DNA of 64,000 bases, taken from positions 310,001 through 374,000 of the forward strand of contig NZ_JABRWQ010000003.1 of the NCBI RefSeq assembly GCF_013249065.1, given 5' to 3'. This DNA is from Winogradskyella litoriviva. Lineage in GTDB: Bacteria > Bacteroidota > Bacteroidia > Flavobacteriales > Flavobacteriaceae. How positions within the stretch are numbered: the first letter of the stretch is position 1; each line of letters opens with the position of its first letter. The translations under genes and the position numbers were made by a program. Positions 45,921 through 55,742 of this stretch are shown here, piece by piece. The notes below the pieces were generated by a model that was not told where the DNA came from, did no database searches, and saw only the letters and a list, made by a program, of their open reading frames with translations.

Positions 45921-46169
45921 TTAAAATATAGCGATTAACACCATAGCAAAAACAGATAATTTTAAAATGGCTGCCGCATGGTTTACCATCTTATATTGAG
46001 ACGACTTAATACGTTGTCTCATCCCAAAGATTGATTTTTTTGTTGCCTTTCTATAATTCTCTTTTACAATAGATTTGTAACTAGAATTTAATAAGCCTTT
46101 TGTTTTAAAGAGAAATACCTCATTGGGTTCTGATACTGATTCTAATGTTGTGTTTAATACTAATTCCAT
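45921..46169 (-). CDS. Small protein with C-terminal membrane helix
   Basis: This 82-residue protein starts MELVLNTTLES at 46169; a nine-residue upstream extension seems unlikely. It has a basic middle (residues 35-60, rich in Lys and Arg) and one C-terminal hydrophobic helix (AAAILKLSVFAMVLIAIF). It looks like a tail-anchored small protein. I recognise no family. The 219 bases between it and the aminotransferase hold only a terminator and no other visible feature. It could be a false ORF, but codon usage and composition look like its neighbours. Confidence 0.55.
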   Translation of the reverse strand: MELVLNTTLESVSEPNEVFLFKTKGLLNSSYKSIVKENYRKATKKSIFGMRQRIKSSQYKMVNHAAAILKLSVFAMVLIAIF

Positions 46170-46333
46170 GATTGATGATTTTAATTGGTTATACAAATAA
46201 GACGTACAATTAATTAAAATGTTACACCATGCAACTCAACTATAGCGAAGAATTCAAGCTTCTAACACATTATAATGACACTATTAATATAGGCTAGCTG
46301 TATTTTTAAAAAAAATAAAAAAAGTTGAAAAGT

Positions 46334-47836
46334 TTACCGATTCCTCCAAAAGAAAGGTGTCAACAAAATCAGAACCGTAAACAATTCTAATCTACCAATA
46401 AGCATTAAAAAAGAAGCCCACCATTTACCTAAAGGTGGTAATGCAGCATAGTTATTTACTGGCCCAAATTCTCCCAAAGCAGGTCCAATATTTCCTAAAC
46501 TCGAAGCTGAAAGTCCGATGGAAGATTCAAAATCTAACTGAAACATAGAAAACACTAAAGCACCAATAATAAAGGATAACATATACAAAATAAAAAATCC
46601 TAAAACATTAAATACAATATCTTTAGAAACAGATTTTCTGTTATAACGTACAGGTAAAATAGCATTAGGATGTAAGGCGCGTTTAAATTCCATAAAGCCA
46701 TTTTTTATTAAAATTAATTGTCTCACTACTTTTACACCACCAGAAGTACTACCTGCAGATCCTCCTAAAAACATTAAACCAAAAAAGAAAACAGTTAAAA
46801 ATGGTGTCCAAAGCGTATAATCTGCAGTAATAAAACCTGTTGTAGTTATTACAGTTAATACTTGAAACAAAGCATGTCTTAAGGCACTTTCTGCTTCACC
46901 TAAAACCATTGGATGCTCAATTGTAGACAAAGACACATCTGCTCTAAAATAAATAAGAACTGCAGCAATGACTGTAAAAACAACAACAAAAGTAGAATAC
47001 AATTTAAACTCTTCGTCTTTTAATATTTTACCTACCTTTCCTTTAAATAAGTAATAGCTTAACACAAAATTTGTACCTGCTAAAAACATAAAGAATATAA
47101 TAATGTATTGTATTGCAGGATTATCATTCCAATAGGCAACACTAGCATTTTTAGTAGAAAAACCTCCTGTAGATAATGTACTTAAGGCATGATTAATGGC
47201 ATCGAAAAAAGACATACCTGCAACTTGTAGTAAAATAGTTTCAGCGGCTGTATAACCAAAGTATATTAACCATAATCGTTTTGCTGTGTCTGTAATTCTT
47301 GGATGTAACTTATCTCCTCCAGGACCTGGTGCTTCTGCTGCAAACAACTGCATGCCACCAACACCTAATAATGGTAAAATAGCAATGGCTAGTACAATAA
47401 TTCCCATACCACCAATCCAATGTGTTATACTTCTCCAAAATAAAACACCTTTTGGCACTATTTCTATATCATTTAAAATACTTGCACCAGTTGTGGTATA
47501 ACCAGACATGGTTTCAAAAAAAGCATCCGTGAACGAAGGAATAGCTTCGGTTACAACATATGGTAATGTACCAGACAAGGACATCACTATCCAACCAAAT
47601 GCTACAACAATATAACCTTCGCGCTTGTTCATTTCTTTACGATGGTCTTTTGTTCTATACATTAAAATTACACCTAATAGCAATGTTGCTAAACCTGCCA
47701 ATAACATTTGAAGTGTAACACCATCTTTATAAACAAGACTTATTAAAGTAGCAATTAGCATAAAGCCACCATTAAATAATAATAGCAGTCCAAAAAAATG
47801 AAAAATGATTTTATAATTAAGTTTTATACGCGACAT
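46334..47836 (-). CDS. trkH: TrkH-family potassium transporter subunit
   Basis: This 500-residue membrane protein has the four M1-P-M2 repeats of the Trk/Ktr/HKT superfamily. Filter-like loops are SGYTTTGAS, LSTGGFST, TTTGFITAD and SLGNIGPALG. It forms the K+-permeable pore gated by TrkA. It lies 11 bases downstream of trkA in the same operon. The C-terminus ends with the typical ELFTVLILLTPFFW. Confidence 0.96.
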   Translation of the reverse strand: MSRIKLNYKIIFHFFGLLLLFNGGFMLIATLISLVYKDGVTLQMLLAGLATLLLGVILMYRTKDHRKEMNKREGYIVVAFGWIVMSLSGTLPYVVTEAIPSFTDAFFETMSGYTTTGASILNDIEIVPKGVLFWRSITHWIGGMGIIVLAIAILPLLGVGGMQLFAAEAPGPGGDKLHPRITDTAKRLWLIYFGYTAAETILLQVAGMSFFDAINHALSTLSTGGFSTKNASVAYWNDNPAIQYIIIFFMFLAGTNFVLSYYLFKGKVGKILKDEEFKLYSTFVVVFTVIAAVLIYFRADVSLSTIEHPMVLGEAESALRHALFQVLTVITTTGFITADYTLWTPFLTVFFFGLMFLGGSAGSTSGGVKVVRQLILIKNGFMEFKRALHPNAILPVRYNRKSVSKDIVFNVLGFFILYMLSFIIGALVFSMFQLDFESSIGLSASSLGNIGPALGEFGPVNNYAALPPLGKWWASFLMLIGRLELFTVLILLTPFFWRNR

Positions 47837-47847
47837 ATCATTTTCAA

Positions 47848-49197
47848 TTAAGCGAAAAATGTTTCAACTTCAGAAATAGAACGAGGTAAACAACAAACAA
47901 CAACACGATCACCTGCACCTATTTTAAAATTCCCTAACGGAATTACACCTTTTCCATCTCTAATGACTCCTCCAAATATGGCAGATTTCGGAAATTTTAA
48001 ATCCTTAATTAATTTATTAGTAATTTTAGAATGCGGTTTTACCACAAACTCTAAAAGCTCAGCATTCATATTAGTAAGCTTTGTCATAGCTACTACTTCA
48101 CCTTTTCTTATATATCTAAAGATATTATTTGCAGCCAATAACTTTTTATTAATTAATGTGTCAATACCAATGGATTGCGATAATTGGTAATAATCCATAT
48201 TTTCTACTAAAGCTATCGTTTTCTTTACACCTTTAGACTTCGCTAATAGGCAAGACATAATATTGGTTTCAGAATTGCCCGTTACAGCAATAAAAGCATC
48301 CATATCAGAAATATTTTCTTCTTCTAAGATTTCAACATTTCTTCCATCACCACAAATAACTAATGCATTTGGTAAATCTTCTGCCAAATCTTCAGCAACA
48401 CTTCTTTTACTTTCTACAATTTTTACATTAAACTTACTTACACATAAGTCTTTTGCTGTTTTATACCCTATTTGACTACCACCAAGAATCATAACATTCT
48501 TAATTTCAACTTTCACCTTCCCTGATAATTCAAATAATTCTTCATCACCACCTTCAGAGGTCATAAAAACCACTTTATCACCTTCTTTAAAAATAGTATC
48601 GCCTCTTGGAATAATTGTATATTGTGTTCCTAATCGCTGTATGGCAATAGGAATAAAATGTAATTCAGAATATAATTCGGCAGCTTGTTTTACTGTTTTT
48701 CCTACAAAAGTTGCAGTTCTAGAAATACGTAAACCTAGCATAGTTAAAGCACCTTCTTCAAACTCATAGGTGTCATTAAAACCATATTGATTTAGAAGCA
48801 ATTCTATTTCTGAAGCTGCTAAAGACTCCGGAGAAATTAATTCATCTATTCCAATTTTAGAAAACCCTACAGTTTCTTTATGCTCAATAAATTCGGTATT
48901 AGAAATACGAGCTATTGTTCTTTTAGCCCCTAATTGTTTTGCTAAAACACATGCTGTAATATTTGTGGTTTCTGAGGAAGTTACTGCAATAAAAAGCGCA
49001 GCGGTCTCAATACGTGCTTCTCTTAAAATTTCAATAGAAGTAGCATCTCCTTTTATAGTTTTAATATCCAAGTGTTCTCCTGCATATGCTAAACTATCCT
49101 TTTTTGTGTCAATCAAAGTGATTTCTTGCGACTCATAAGAAAGGAGTTTCGCTAAATGAAATCCTACTTCACCTGCACCTGCAATAATTATTTTCAT
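47848..49197 (-). CDS. trkA: Trk potassium uptake regulator TrkA
   Basis: This 449-residue cytosolic gating subunit has two RCK modules. The first has GAGEVGFHLAKLL at residues 6-18, binding NAD(H) or nucleotide, with a RCK-C part at about 135-220. The second begins ILGGSQIGYKTAK near residue 240 and ends in another RCK-C. The tandem layout matches classical TrkA. It is the first gene of the trkAH operon. Confidence 0.96.
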   Translation of the reverse strand: MKIIIAGAGEVGFHLAKLLSYESQEITLIDTKKDSLAYAGEHLDIKTIKGDATSIEILREARIETAALFIAVTSSETTNITACVLAKQLGAKRTIARISNTEFIEHKETVGFSKIGIDELISPESLAASEIELLLNQYGFNDTYEFEEGALTMLGLRISRTATFVGKTVKQAAELYSELHFIPIAIQRLGTQYTIIPRGDTIFKEGDKVVFMTSEGGDEELFELSGKVKVEIKNVMILGGSQIGYKTAKDLCVSKFNVKIVESKRSVAEDLAEDLPNALVICGDGRNVEILEEENISDMDAFIAVTGNSETNIMSCLLAKSKGVKKTIALVENMDYYQLSQSIGIDTLINKKLLAANNIFRYIRKGEVVAMTKLTNMNAELLEFVVKPHSKITNKLIKDLKFPKSAIFGGVIRDGKGVIPLGNFKIGAGDRVVVCCLPRSISEVETFFA

Positions 49198-49344
49198 TAT
49201 AAATTCTTGAAATAAGACTACAAATATATGGATAAGTTATAAGTTGATAAGTGCCTAAAGTATTTAAAGTTAAAAAAATAGATTGTAGTTGGTAATTCAA
49301 TAACTTTATATACTTGAAACTTTAAGTACTTGTAACTTCTTTAG

Positions 49345-49352
49345 TATATTTG
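49345..49352 (+). promoter_or_regulatory. Possible -7 box for ubiE/menG
   Basis: TATATTTG lies 12 bases before the ATG at 49365, with no convincing -33 partner. Confidence 0.35.
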
Positions 49353-49364
49353 CCAAAAATTTTT

Positions 49365-50096
49365 ATGGCCGAAAAAATTAATCCTTATAAGGACAGTGAC
49401 CAGTCTAAAAAAGTTCAGGTTACTAAAATGTTCGATACAATTTCTAAAGAATACGATGGCTTAAATCGTGTAATCTCCTTTGGTATCGATGTTAAGTGGC
49501 GAGAAAAGGTTGTGAAAATGATTGCAGAACACCAGCCAGAAAATATTTTAGATATTGCCACTGGTACAGGTGATTTAGCTATTAACCTAGTTTCTACAAA
49601 TGCTAAAGAAATTACAGGATTAGATATTAGTGATGGTATGTTAGAGGTTGGAAGGCAAAAAATAAAAGCTAAAAACCTAGATAACATTATCTCAATGGTT
49701 ATTGGTGATTCTGAAGATTTACCGTTTAAAGACAATACCTTTGATGCCATTACAGTATCGTTTGGCGTTAGAAATTTTGAGCATTTAGAAAAAGGATTAG
49801 CAGAAATATTAAGAGTACTTAAACCTAATGGTATTTTTGTAATTCTTGAAACATCTGTACCCACAAACCCTATCTACAAACTAGGTTACAAAGCATATTC
49901 TAAACTAATTTTACCTACAATTGGTAAACTCTTCTCTAAAGATCGAGTTGCCTACAAGTATTTAAGCGAATCTGCTTCAGTTTTTCCTTATGGTAAAGCT
50001 TTAAACAATATTTTATCGAAAATTGGGTTTATTAATGTGGAGCACAAACCACAAACCATGGGTGTTGCCACAATTTACTCAGCATCAAAAGCATAA
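49365..50096 (+). CDS. ubiE: Demethylmenaquinone C-methyltransferase UbiE/MenG
   Basis: This 243-residue SAM enzyme performs the last step of menaquinone synthesis. Diagnostic segments are [56 protein letters not shown] and [13 protein letters not shown] 49365 gives the usual MAEKINPY start; the TTG 15 bases upstream is not needed. The porT gene begins 1 base after its stop, so the pair is cotranscribed. Confidence 0.96.
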   Translation: MAEKINPYKDSDQSKKVQVTKMFDTISKEYDGLNRVISFGIDVKWREKVVKMIAEHQPENILDIATGTGDLAINLVSTNAKEITGLDISDGMLEVGRQKIKAKNLDNIISMVIGDSEDLPFKDNTFDAITVSFGVRNFEHLEKGLAEILRVLKPNGIFVILETSVPTNPIYKLGYKAYSKLILPTIGKLFSKDRVAYKYLSESASVFPYGKALNNILSKIGFINVEHKPQTMGVATIYSASKA

Positions 50097-50097
50097 T

Positions 50098-50817
50098 ATG
50101 AAGCGTATTGTAGTTTTAATAGCCATTTTATTTGTCTTTCAAAATTTGTCAGCGCAAATGTTTACGAAAGAACGTATCACAAATCCTGTAGATAATATTG
50201 ACCAAAAATTTTTAACTTGGGGTTATTTTATTGGTTATAATCAATATGATTTTAATTTTGATTATAACGAAAACCTTGAAGATATTCAGGTAGAGACAAC
50301 AGGTGGTTTTCATTTGGGTCTTATTGGTGATATGCGTATTAATGATTATTTAAATTTAAGATTTGAGCCAGGCGTATTCTTTACTACAAGGAATTTAATA
50401 TACGACGAAAGTTATTTTAATGGTATAGAAGACTTTAATGATTCTGATTTACTAAGAGAAGTAAAATCTACTTATGTACATCTACCTCTATTACTAAAAG
50501 TTTCTACCAAACGTATTAATAATTTTAAACCTTTTATTGTTGGCGGGTTTTCTACGGCATTAAACTTATCTAGCAACCAAGACAATCCTAATGACAATAG
50601 TTCTGGAGAATTTAGAATGACTAAAAATTCTTATTTTTATGAAATTGGTTTTGGTATAGATATGTATTTACTATACTTTAAGTTTACCCCTTCAATCCGA
50701 GGCATATTTGCTATTAATGATGAGAATATTAGAGATGCAGACCCAAATAGTCCTTGGACTGGCAATATTTCTAGAATGCAATCTAGAGGTTTATTTATAA
50801 ACTTTACGTTTCAATAA
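50098..50817 (+). CDS. porT: PorT/SprT-like outer-membrane protein of the T9SS
   Basis: This 239-residue protein starts at ATG 50098 with a signal (1-19, LSAQ). The mature start MFTKERITNPVDNIDQKFLTWG and the barrel strands (GFHLGLIGDMRIND, LRFEPGVFF, PFIVGGFSTALNL) match the PorT/SprT family, required for type IX secretion and gliding. The C-terminus ends in Phe-Gln after a terminal strand. Its last 14 bases overlap the convergent RNA methyltransferase gene. Confidence 0.92.
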   Translation: MKRIVVLIAILFVFQNLSAQMFTKERITNPVDNIDQKFLTWGYFIGYNQYDFNFDYNENLEDIQVETTGGFHLGLIGDMRINDYLNLRFEPGVFFTTRNLIYDESYFNGIEDFNDSDLLREVKSTYVHLPLLLKVSTKRINNFKPFIVGGFSTALNLSSNQDNPNDNSSGEFRMTKNSYFYEIGFGIDMYLLYFKFTPSIRGIFAINDENIRDADPNSPWTGNISRMQSRGLFINFTFQ

Positions 50818-51541
50818 TAGTCCTTCTTTTAAATTCGCTAAGCACAATAGCTGTTGCATTTGCAACATTTAAACTTTCAGTAGCTTTAACCTCTCCAAAC
50901 TGAGGAATGGTTAATTTTCTATTTACTTTAGCTTTTATAGTTTCTGAAATTCCATTAGCCTCATTACCTAAGACAATAAGTCCGTTATTTGGCAAATCTG
51001 CATTGTAAATATTTTCACCTTTTAATAACGTACCAAAAACAGGTGACTTATAAGTTTTTAAATAACTTTCTAAATCTACATATTCTATATTTACTCTGGT
51101 TAATGAGCCCATAGTAGCTTGTACCACCTTAGTATTATAACAATCTACAGTGTTTTTACTACAAACCAAGTTTTTAATACCATACCAATCACAAAGCCTA
51201 ATAATTGTTCCTAAATTCCCAGGATCGCGTACATCATCTAAAGCAACTATTAAACCAACTTGTTGTTCTGATTTGTTCTCAGGAATTTCAAAAATTGCTA
51301 AAGCTGTATTAGGATTTTTAAGAGAAGAAATCCTTTTTAATTCGGCTTCAGAAATGTTACAAATTAATTCTTCGGGCGCTTCAAAAATAGATTTTGTGGT
51401 ATATAATTTATTCAAAATATAATGAGAATTTAAAAATTCTGAAATCCCTTTTATACCTTCAACTATAAACAAACCATTTTGTTGTCTATTTTTTTTTAAA
51501 CTTAAACTTTTAATTAACTTTATTTGATGCTTTGTAACCAT
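50804..51541 (-). CDS. TrmH/SpoU-family RNA methyltransferase
   Basis: This 245-residue SPOUT enzyme has an N-terminal substrate-binding domain (about 1-95: KNRQQNGLFIVEG) and a knotted domain with motif 1 DPGNLGTIIRLCDWYG, motif 2 IVLGNEANGI and motif 3 SLNVANATAIVL. It would 2'-O-methylate rRNA or tRNA; the exact target is unknown. Its 3' end overlaps porT by 14 bases. Confidence 0.93.
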   Translation of the reverse strand: MVTKHQIKLIKSLSLKKNRQQNGLFIVEGIKGISEFLNSHYILNKLYTTKSIFEAPEELICNISEAELKRISSLKNPNTALAIFEIPENKSEQQVGLIVALDDVRDPGNLGTIIRLCDWYGIKNLVCSKNTVDCYNTKVVQATMGSLTRVNIEYVDLESYLKTYKSPVFGTLLKGENIYNADLPNNGLIVLGNEANGISETIKAKVNRKLTIPQFGEVKATESLNVANATAIVLSEFKRRTIIET

Positions 51542-51707
51542 TAAAATGTCTTTACTTTTGTTTAATGAAACATGTACTGTACAAAGTAAACCTTTTTTTT
51601 GAGTTATTCTTGTTTCAAAATTAAAGTGATGTAGCTATTTCTTAAAAGGAAATGGTATTATTTTTGTTACTTAAACACCAAAACTAAAAAATACAGAGAT
51701 TTAGAAC

Positions 51708-54290
51708 TTGCAACTAAGAATTTCAATATTAAAAATAACATATAAATCACTGTATCAACACATGTTGCTCTTACTGTGCTTATTACTTCTTAGTTCTTGT
51801 AATGTTGTTAAACGCGTAAAGGAAGGTGAGCATCTTATTACAGATAATACTATTGTAGAGGATGGAAATACTGTAATGTCAGAACGTATTAATAATATTG
51901 TAATACAGAAAACCAATTCGGGTATGCGAAAGTTCTTTGGCTTTCCACTTAAACTTCACATTTACAACCTAGCTAGACCAAACATTGATTCTATTATAGA
52001 CGCCAATATTTTAAGTGATTCTCTTAAAGTGAAACGCAGAATCGCTTTGCTTTCTAAAAAGCAATTTGATATGCAATTAGAAGCTAAACAGAACTTTAAC
52101 AGTTGGCTTAAACGCACTGGTGAAGCACCCGTAATTTACAACGAAGCTAAAACTGAAAAAACAGCAAATAACCTTAGAAAATACTACTATAGTAAAGGTT
52201 GGTTTAATAATAAAGTAACGTACCAAGTAGAAAAAGACAGTAATAAACTAGCACAAGTAACTTATAACGTAATTAAAAACAAGCCTTACGTTTTAGACTC
52301 ATTAAATCCTTACATCAGTAGCCCTAAAATTGATTCGCTATATCCAAAATTCATAGCAGCTTCATTATTAAAAAAAGGAGAGCAATACGATGATCAAAAT
52401 TTTGAAGACGAACGCGAACGTATTAATACTTTTTTAAGGAATTCTGGTTTTTATCATTTTGGACAAGATTATATTAGATTTGAAATAGATACAATTGATA
52501 CTAATCATAAGATACAAACCGATTTAAAAATAGCTAATCGTATTATTAGAGGAGAAGACTCAACAACTGTTGTTCCATTTAAAATTTACAAAATAAAAGA
52601 AGTAAACATTTTTACAGATAATAATTTTGACAATCGTTTTAAACCAGTTACCGACACTACAGTATATAAAAATTATAATCTTTACAGTAAAGAAAAATTA
52701 AAGTATAGACCTAAGGCACTTACGGATGCTATTTTTATTAATAAAGGTGACACCTACAGTGACATTGCTAGAAGTAGAACACAACGCTACCTTAATGACT
52801 TGCAAATGTTTAGGTATCCGGACATTGAATTTATTGAAAATGAAGAAGACACCACACTAACAGCAAATATTAGATTAGAGCCAAAAAAGAAATACACTTT
52901 AAGTTTTGAACCAGAAATTAATACAAGTAACATACAGAAAATTGGATTTTCTTTTAGTACAGGTTTAAAAATTAGAAATGTTTTTAGAGGAGCCGAAACA
53001 TTAGAAATATCTGGTATCGCAGCAATCGGAGCTTCGCAAGATCCTGCTGATGGAGAAACTAATTTTTTTGATATTAATGAATTTGGTGGCAATGTTAGAC
53101 TTACCATTCCTAGAATCTTTAGTCCTTTTAATACAGATAAAATTATCCCTAAATTTATGTCTCCAAGTACTGGGATTTCTGTATCCGCTACAAGTCAGCA
53201 AAATATTGGTTTAGACAAACAGTCACTCTCTGGCGTATTTAGCTATAATTGGTACCCTTCTAAAACAGTGACAAATACATTAGAATTGTTTAATGTTAAT
53301 TTTATAAAAAATTTAAACACAAGTAATTATTTTGGTGTTTACACCAACTCTTTCAATAGTTTAAATGCTATTGCACAAGACATCGGTTATATTGATAGTG
53401 ATGCAACATTGTATGATGAGTCATTAGACTCGTACCAACCGGCAGAAATATTTATAGATGAGGTTTTATCTAGTTCTACCAGTCTAACATCAGGCGATGA
53501 TGATTATTCAACAGTTAAGAATATTGACGAACGTAAAGAACGTCTCACGGAAGACAACCTTATATTTTCTACAAGTTTTGAATATAAAAAAGACAAAAGA
53601 AAAAATATTTTTGACAACGATTTTTCGGTGTTTAATTGGCGAATAGAATTAGCAGGAAACTTATTGTCTACTATTTCTAGTCTTTCTGGTCTCTCTAAAA
53701 ACGATGCTGGTAATTATGAAGTTTTTGATGTGGCTTTTTCTCAATTTGTTAAAACAGAAATAGACTATATAAAATATATAGATTTAGGCAGACAAAACGT
53801 TTTAGCATTTAGAAGTTATGCTGGTATTGCTATTCCGTATGGAAACTCAAATAGTATTCCGTTTGCAGAAAGTTTCTTTGCAGGTGGACCAAATGACAAT
53901 AGAGCGTGGTCTGCCTATAATTTAGGACCAGGAAGTTCACTATCTACTAACGAGTTTAACGAAGCCAACTTTAAGCTTCATTTTAGCGCAGAACAACGTT
54001 TTAATATTTTTGGCCCATGGAATGGTGCATTATTTATAGATGCAGGTAATATTTGGAATGTATTAGACAATGTTACAGATGACGCAGCAACCTTTACAGG
54101 TTTTACGTCTTTAAAAGATATTGCTGTAGGCTCTGGTTTTGGCTTAAGATTAGACTTTGATTTCTTTGTAGTACGTTTAGATACTGGCTTTAAAACTTAT
54201 GACCCTTCACAATCTACAAACAAGCGTTGGTTTAGAAACTACAACTTTACAAACGCAGTATATAACATTGGTATCAACTACCCTTTTTAA
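51708..54290 (+). CDS. tamL: BamA/TamA-family outer-membrane lipoprotein (TamL-like)
   Basis: This 860-residue protein has a lipoprotein signal ending LLSSC (about residue 31). It has POTRA-like repeats (about 40-420) and a 16-strand Omp85 barrel with LRLDFDFFVVRLDTG and the C-terminal NIGINYPF. Bacteroidota have a lipidated Omp85 named TamL, and this matches. It would insert or transport substrates across the outer membrane with a TamB-like partner, which is not adjacent. The TTG at 51708 provides a basic n-region; ATG 51762 would leave none. Confidence 0.9.
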   Translation: MQLRISILKITYKSLYQHMLLLLCLLLLSSCNVVKRVKEGEHLITDNTIVEDGNTVMSERINNIVIQKTNSGMRKFFGFPLKLHIYNLARPNIDSIIDANILSDSLKVKRRIALLSKKQFDMQLEAKQNFNSWLKRTGEAPVIYNEAKTEKTANNLRKYYYSKGWFNNKVTYQVEKDSNKLAQVTYNVIKNKPYVLDSLNPYISSPKIDSLYPKFIAASLLKKGEQYDDQNFEDERERINTFLRNSGFYHFGQDYIRFEIDTIDTNHKIQTDLKIANRIIRGEDSTTVVPFKIYKIKEVNIFTDNNFDNRFKPVTDTTVYKNYNLYSKEKLKYRPKALTDAIFINKGDTYSDIARSRTQRYLNDLQMFRYPDIEFIENEEDTTLTANIRLEPKKKYTLSFEPEINTSNIQKIGFSFSTGLKIRNVFRGAETLEISGIAAIGASQDPADGETNFFDINEFGGNVRLTIPRIFSPFNTDKIIPKFMSPSTGISVSATSQQNIGLDKQSLSGVFSYNWYPSKTVTNTLELFNVNFIKNLNTSNYFGVYTNSFNSLNAIAQDIGYIDSDATLYDESLDSYQPAEIFIDEVLSSSTSLTSGDDDYSTVKNIDERKERLTEDNLIFSTSFEYKKDKRKNIFDNDFSVFNWRIELAGNLLSTISSLSGLSKNDAGNYEVFDVAFSQFVKTEIDYIKYIDLGRQNVLAFRSYAGIAIPYGNSNSIPFAESFFAGGPNDNRAWSAYNLGPGSSLSTNEFNEANFKLHFSAEQRFNIFGPWNGALFIDAGNIWNVLDNVTDDAATFTGFTSLKDIAVGSGFGLRLDFDFFVVRLDTGFKTYDPSQSTNKRWFRNYNFTNAVYNIGINYPF

Positions 54291-54425
54291 TAAACACTAC
54301 CTTTAAATTATAAAATAAAAGCGGACACAAAACTATATCGTTTTCGGTATTTAATCACCTCTCAAAGTAGATAAATACTCAAATTTTATGTATTTTTGAA
54401 TACTAAAATTTTCAATACAATAACT

Positions 54426-55493
54426 ATGAGTCATAATATTAAACCTGGCGTTGCTACAGGTAAAGAAGTTCAGAATATTTTCAATTATGCTAAAGCAAAA
54501 GGTTTTGCATTACCAGCAGTAAATGTTATAGGTTCTAATACAATAAATGGTGTTTTAGAAACTGCAAGAGATTTAAATGCTCCAGTAATTATTCAATTTT
54601 CAAATGGAGGTGCTCAATTTAATGCAGGTAAAGGATTAAGTAACGAAGGGCAAAAAGCGGCTATTGCAGGTGCTATTGCAGGTGCAAAACACGTTCACCA
54701 AATGGCAGAAGCTTATGGTGTACCAGTAATTTTACACACAGATCATTGTGCTAAAAAATTATTACCATGGATTGATGGTTTACTAGATGCAAGTGAGCAA
54801 CATTTTAAAGAAACAGGAAAATCGCTTTTTAGTTCTCACATGATTGATTTATCTGAAGAACCAATTGAAGAAAATATAGAAATCTGTAAAAATTATCTTG
54901 AGCGAATGAGCAAAATGGGTATGACTTTAGAGATTGAATTAGGAATTACTGGTGGTGAAGAAGACGGTGTAGACAATAGTGATGTAGACGATTCTAAACT
55001 ATATACACAACCAGAAGAAGTTGCTTATGCCTACGAAGAATTAAGCAAAGTAAGTGACCAATTTACAATTGCTGCAGCTTTCGGTAATGTGCACGGTGTG
55101 TATAAACCAGGTAATGTAAAATTAACACCAAAAATCTTAAAAAATTCTCAAGATTATATTTCTAAAAAATATGGTGTTGAGCATAATCATATTGATTTTG
55201 TGTTTCATGGTGGTTCAGGTTCTACCGTTGAAGAGATTAGAGAAGGCATTAGCTATGGTGTAATTAAAATGAATATTGATACAGATTTACAATATGCATT
55301 TTTAAGTGGTGTTAGAGATTACGTATTAGATAAAAAGGATTATTTACAATCTCAAATAGGAAATCCTGATGGAGATGATGTACCTAATAAAAAGTACTAC
55401 GACCCTAGAGTTTGGTTACGTAAAGGAGAAGATACTTTTGTTACTAGACTTAAAAAAGCCTTTGAAGATCTAAATAATGTAGATACATTATAA
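54426..55493 (+). CDS. fbaA: Class II fructose-bisphosphate aldolase
   Basis: This 355-residue Zn-dependent aldolase splits fructose-1,6-bisphosphate. It shows LPAVNVIGSNTINGVLE, the Zn histidines in ILHTDHCAKKLLPW and AAFGNVHGVYKPG, and the phosphate-binding FHGGSGS and IKMNIDTDLQYA. ATG 54426 gives the family length (about 355-360); ten upstream codons are leader. A -7-like TATTTTTG lies at 54391-54398. A terminator follows. Confidence 0.97.
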   Translation: MSHNIKPGVATGKEVQNIFNYAKAKGFALPAVNVIGSNTINGVLETARDLNAPVIIQFSNGGAQFNAGKGLSNEGQKAAIAGAIAGAKHVHQMAEAYGVPVILHTDHCAKKLLPWIDGLLDASEQHFKETGKSLFSSHMIDLSEEPIEENIEICKNYLERMSKMGMTLEIELGITGGEEDGVDNSDVDDSKLYTQPEEVAYAYEELSKVSDQFTIAAAFGNVHGVYKPGNVKLTPKILKNSQDYISKKYGVEHNHIDFVFHGGSGSTVEEIREGISYGVIKMNIDTDLQYAFLSGVRDYVLDKKDYLQSQIGNPDGDDVPNKKYYDPRVWLRKGEDTFVTRLKKAFEDLNNVDTL

Positions 55494-55511
55494 GAATCTT
55501 TATATAACTTT

Positions 55512-55556
55512 AAAACCCATTAGAACTATATATCAGAGTTTTAGTGGGTTTTTATT
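55512..55556 (+). terminator. Terminator of fbaA
   Basis: AAAACCCATTAGAACT pairs with AGTTTTAGTGGGTTTT (two G-U pairs) and a T-run follows. The next 186 bases before accD are AT-rich with nothing else recognised. Confidence 0.75.
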
Positions 55557-55742
55557 TGCGCATAATATTACAATTTTGAGATAATTTTCGCATTTTTTGA
55601 GTTATATTTAATAAAACAGTAAGTTTGTACTGTAACTATTTACAAATTATAACTAACTAAATAAACAAGATTTTGGTTTTAAATTACCTTAATCATAAAC
55701 CTGTCCTTAGCATTATATAAGGATAAAAATCGTAACCTAAAT

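Noticed and set aside
49415..49864. 149-codon minus-strand frame inside ubiE
   Set aside because: It is antisense to a well-conserved gene and shows no family resemblance.
52787..53107. Minus-strand frame inside the tamL-like gene
   Set aside because: Antisense shadow of a clear Omp85 coding sequence.
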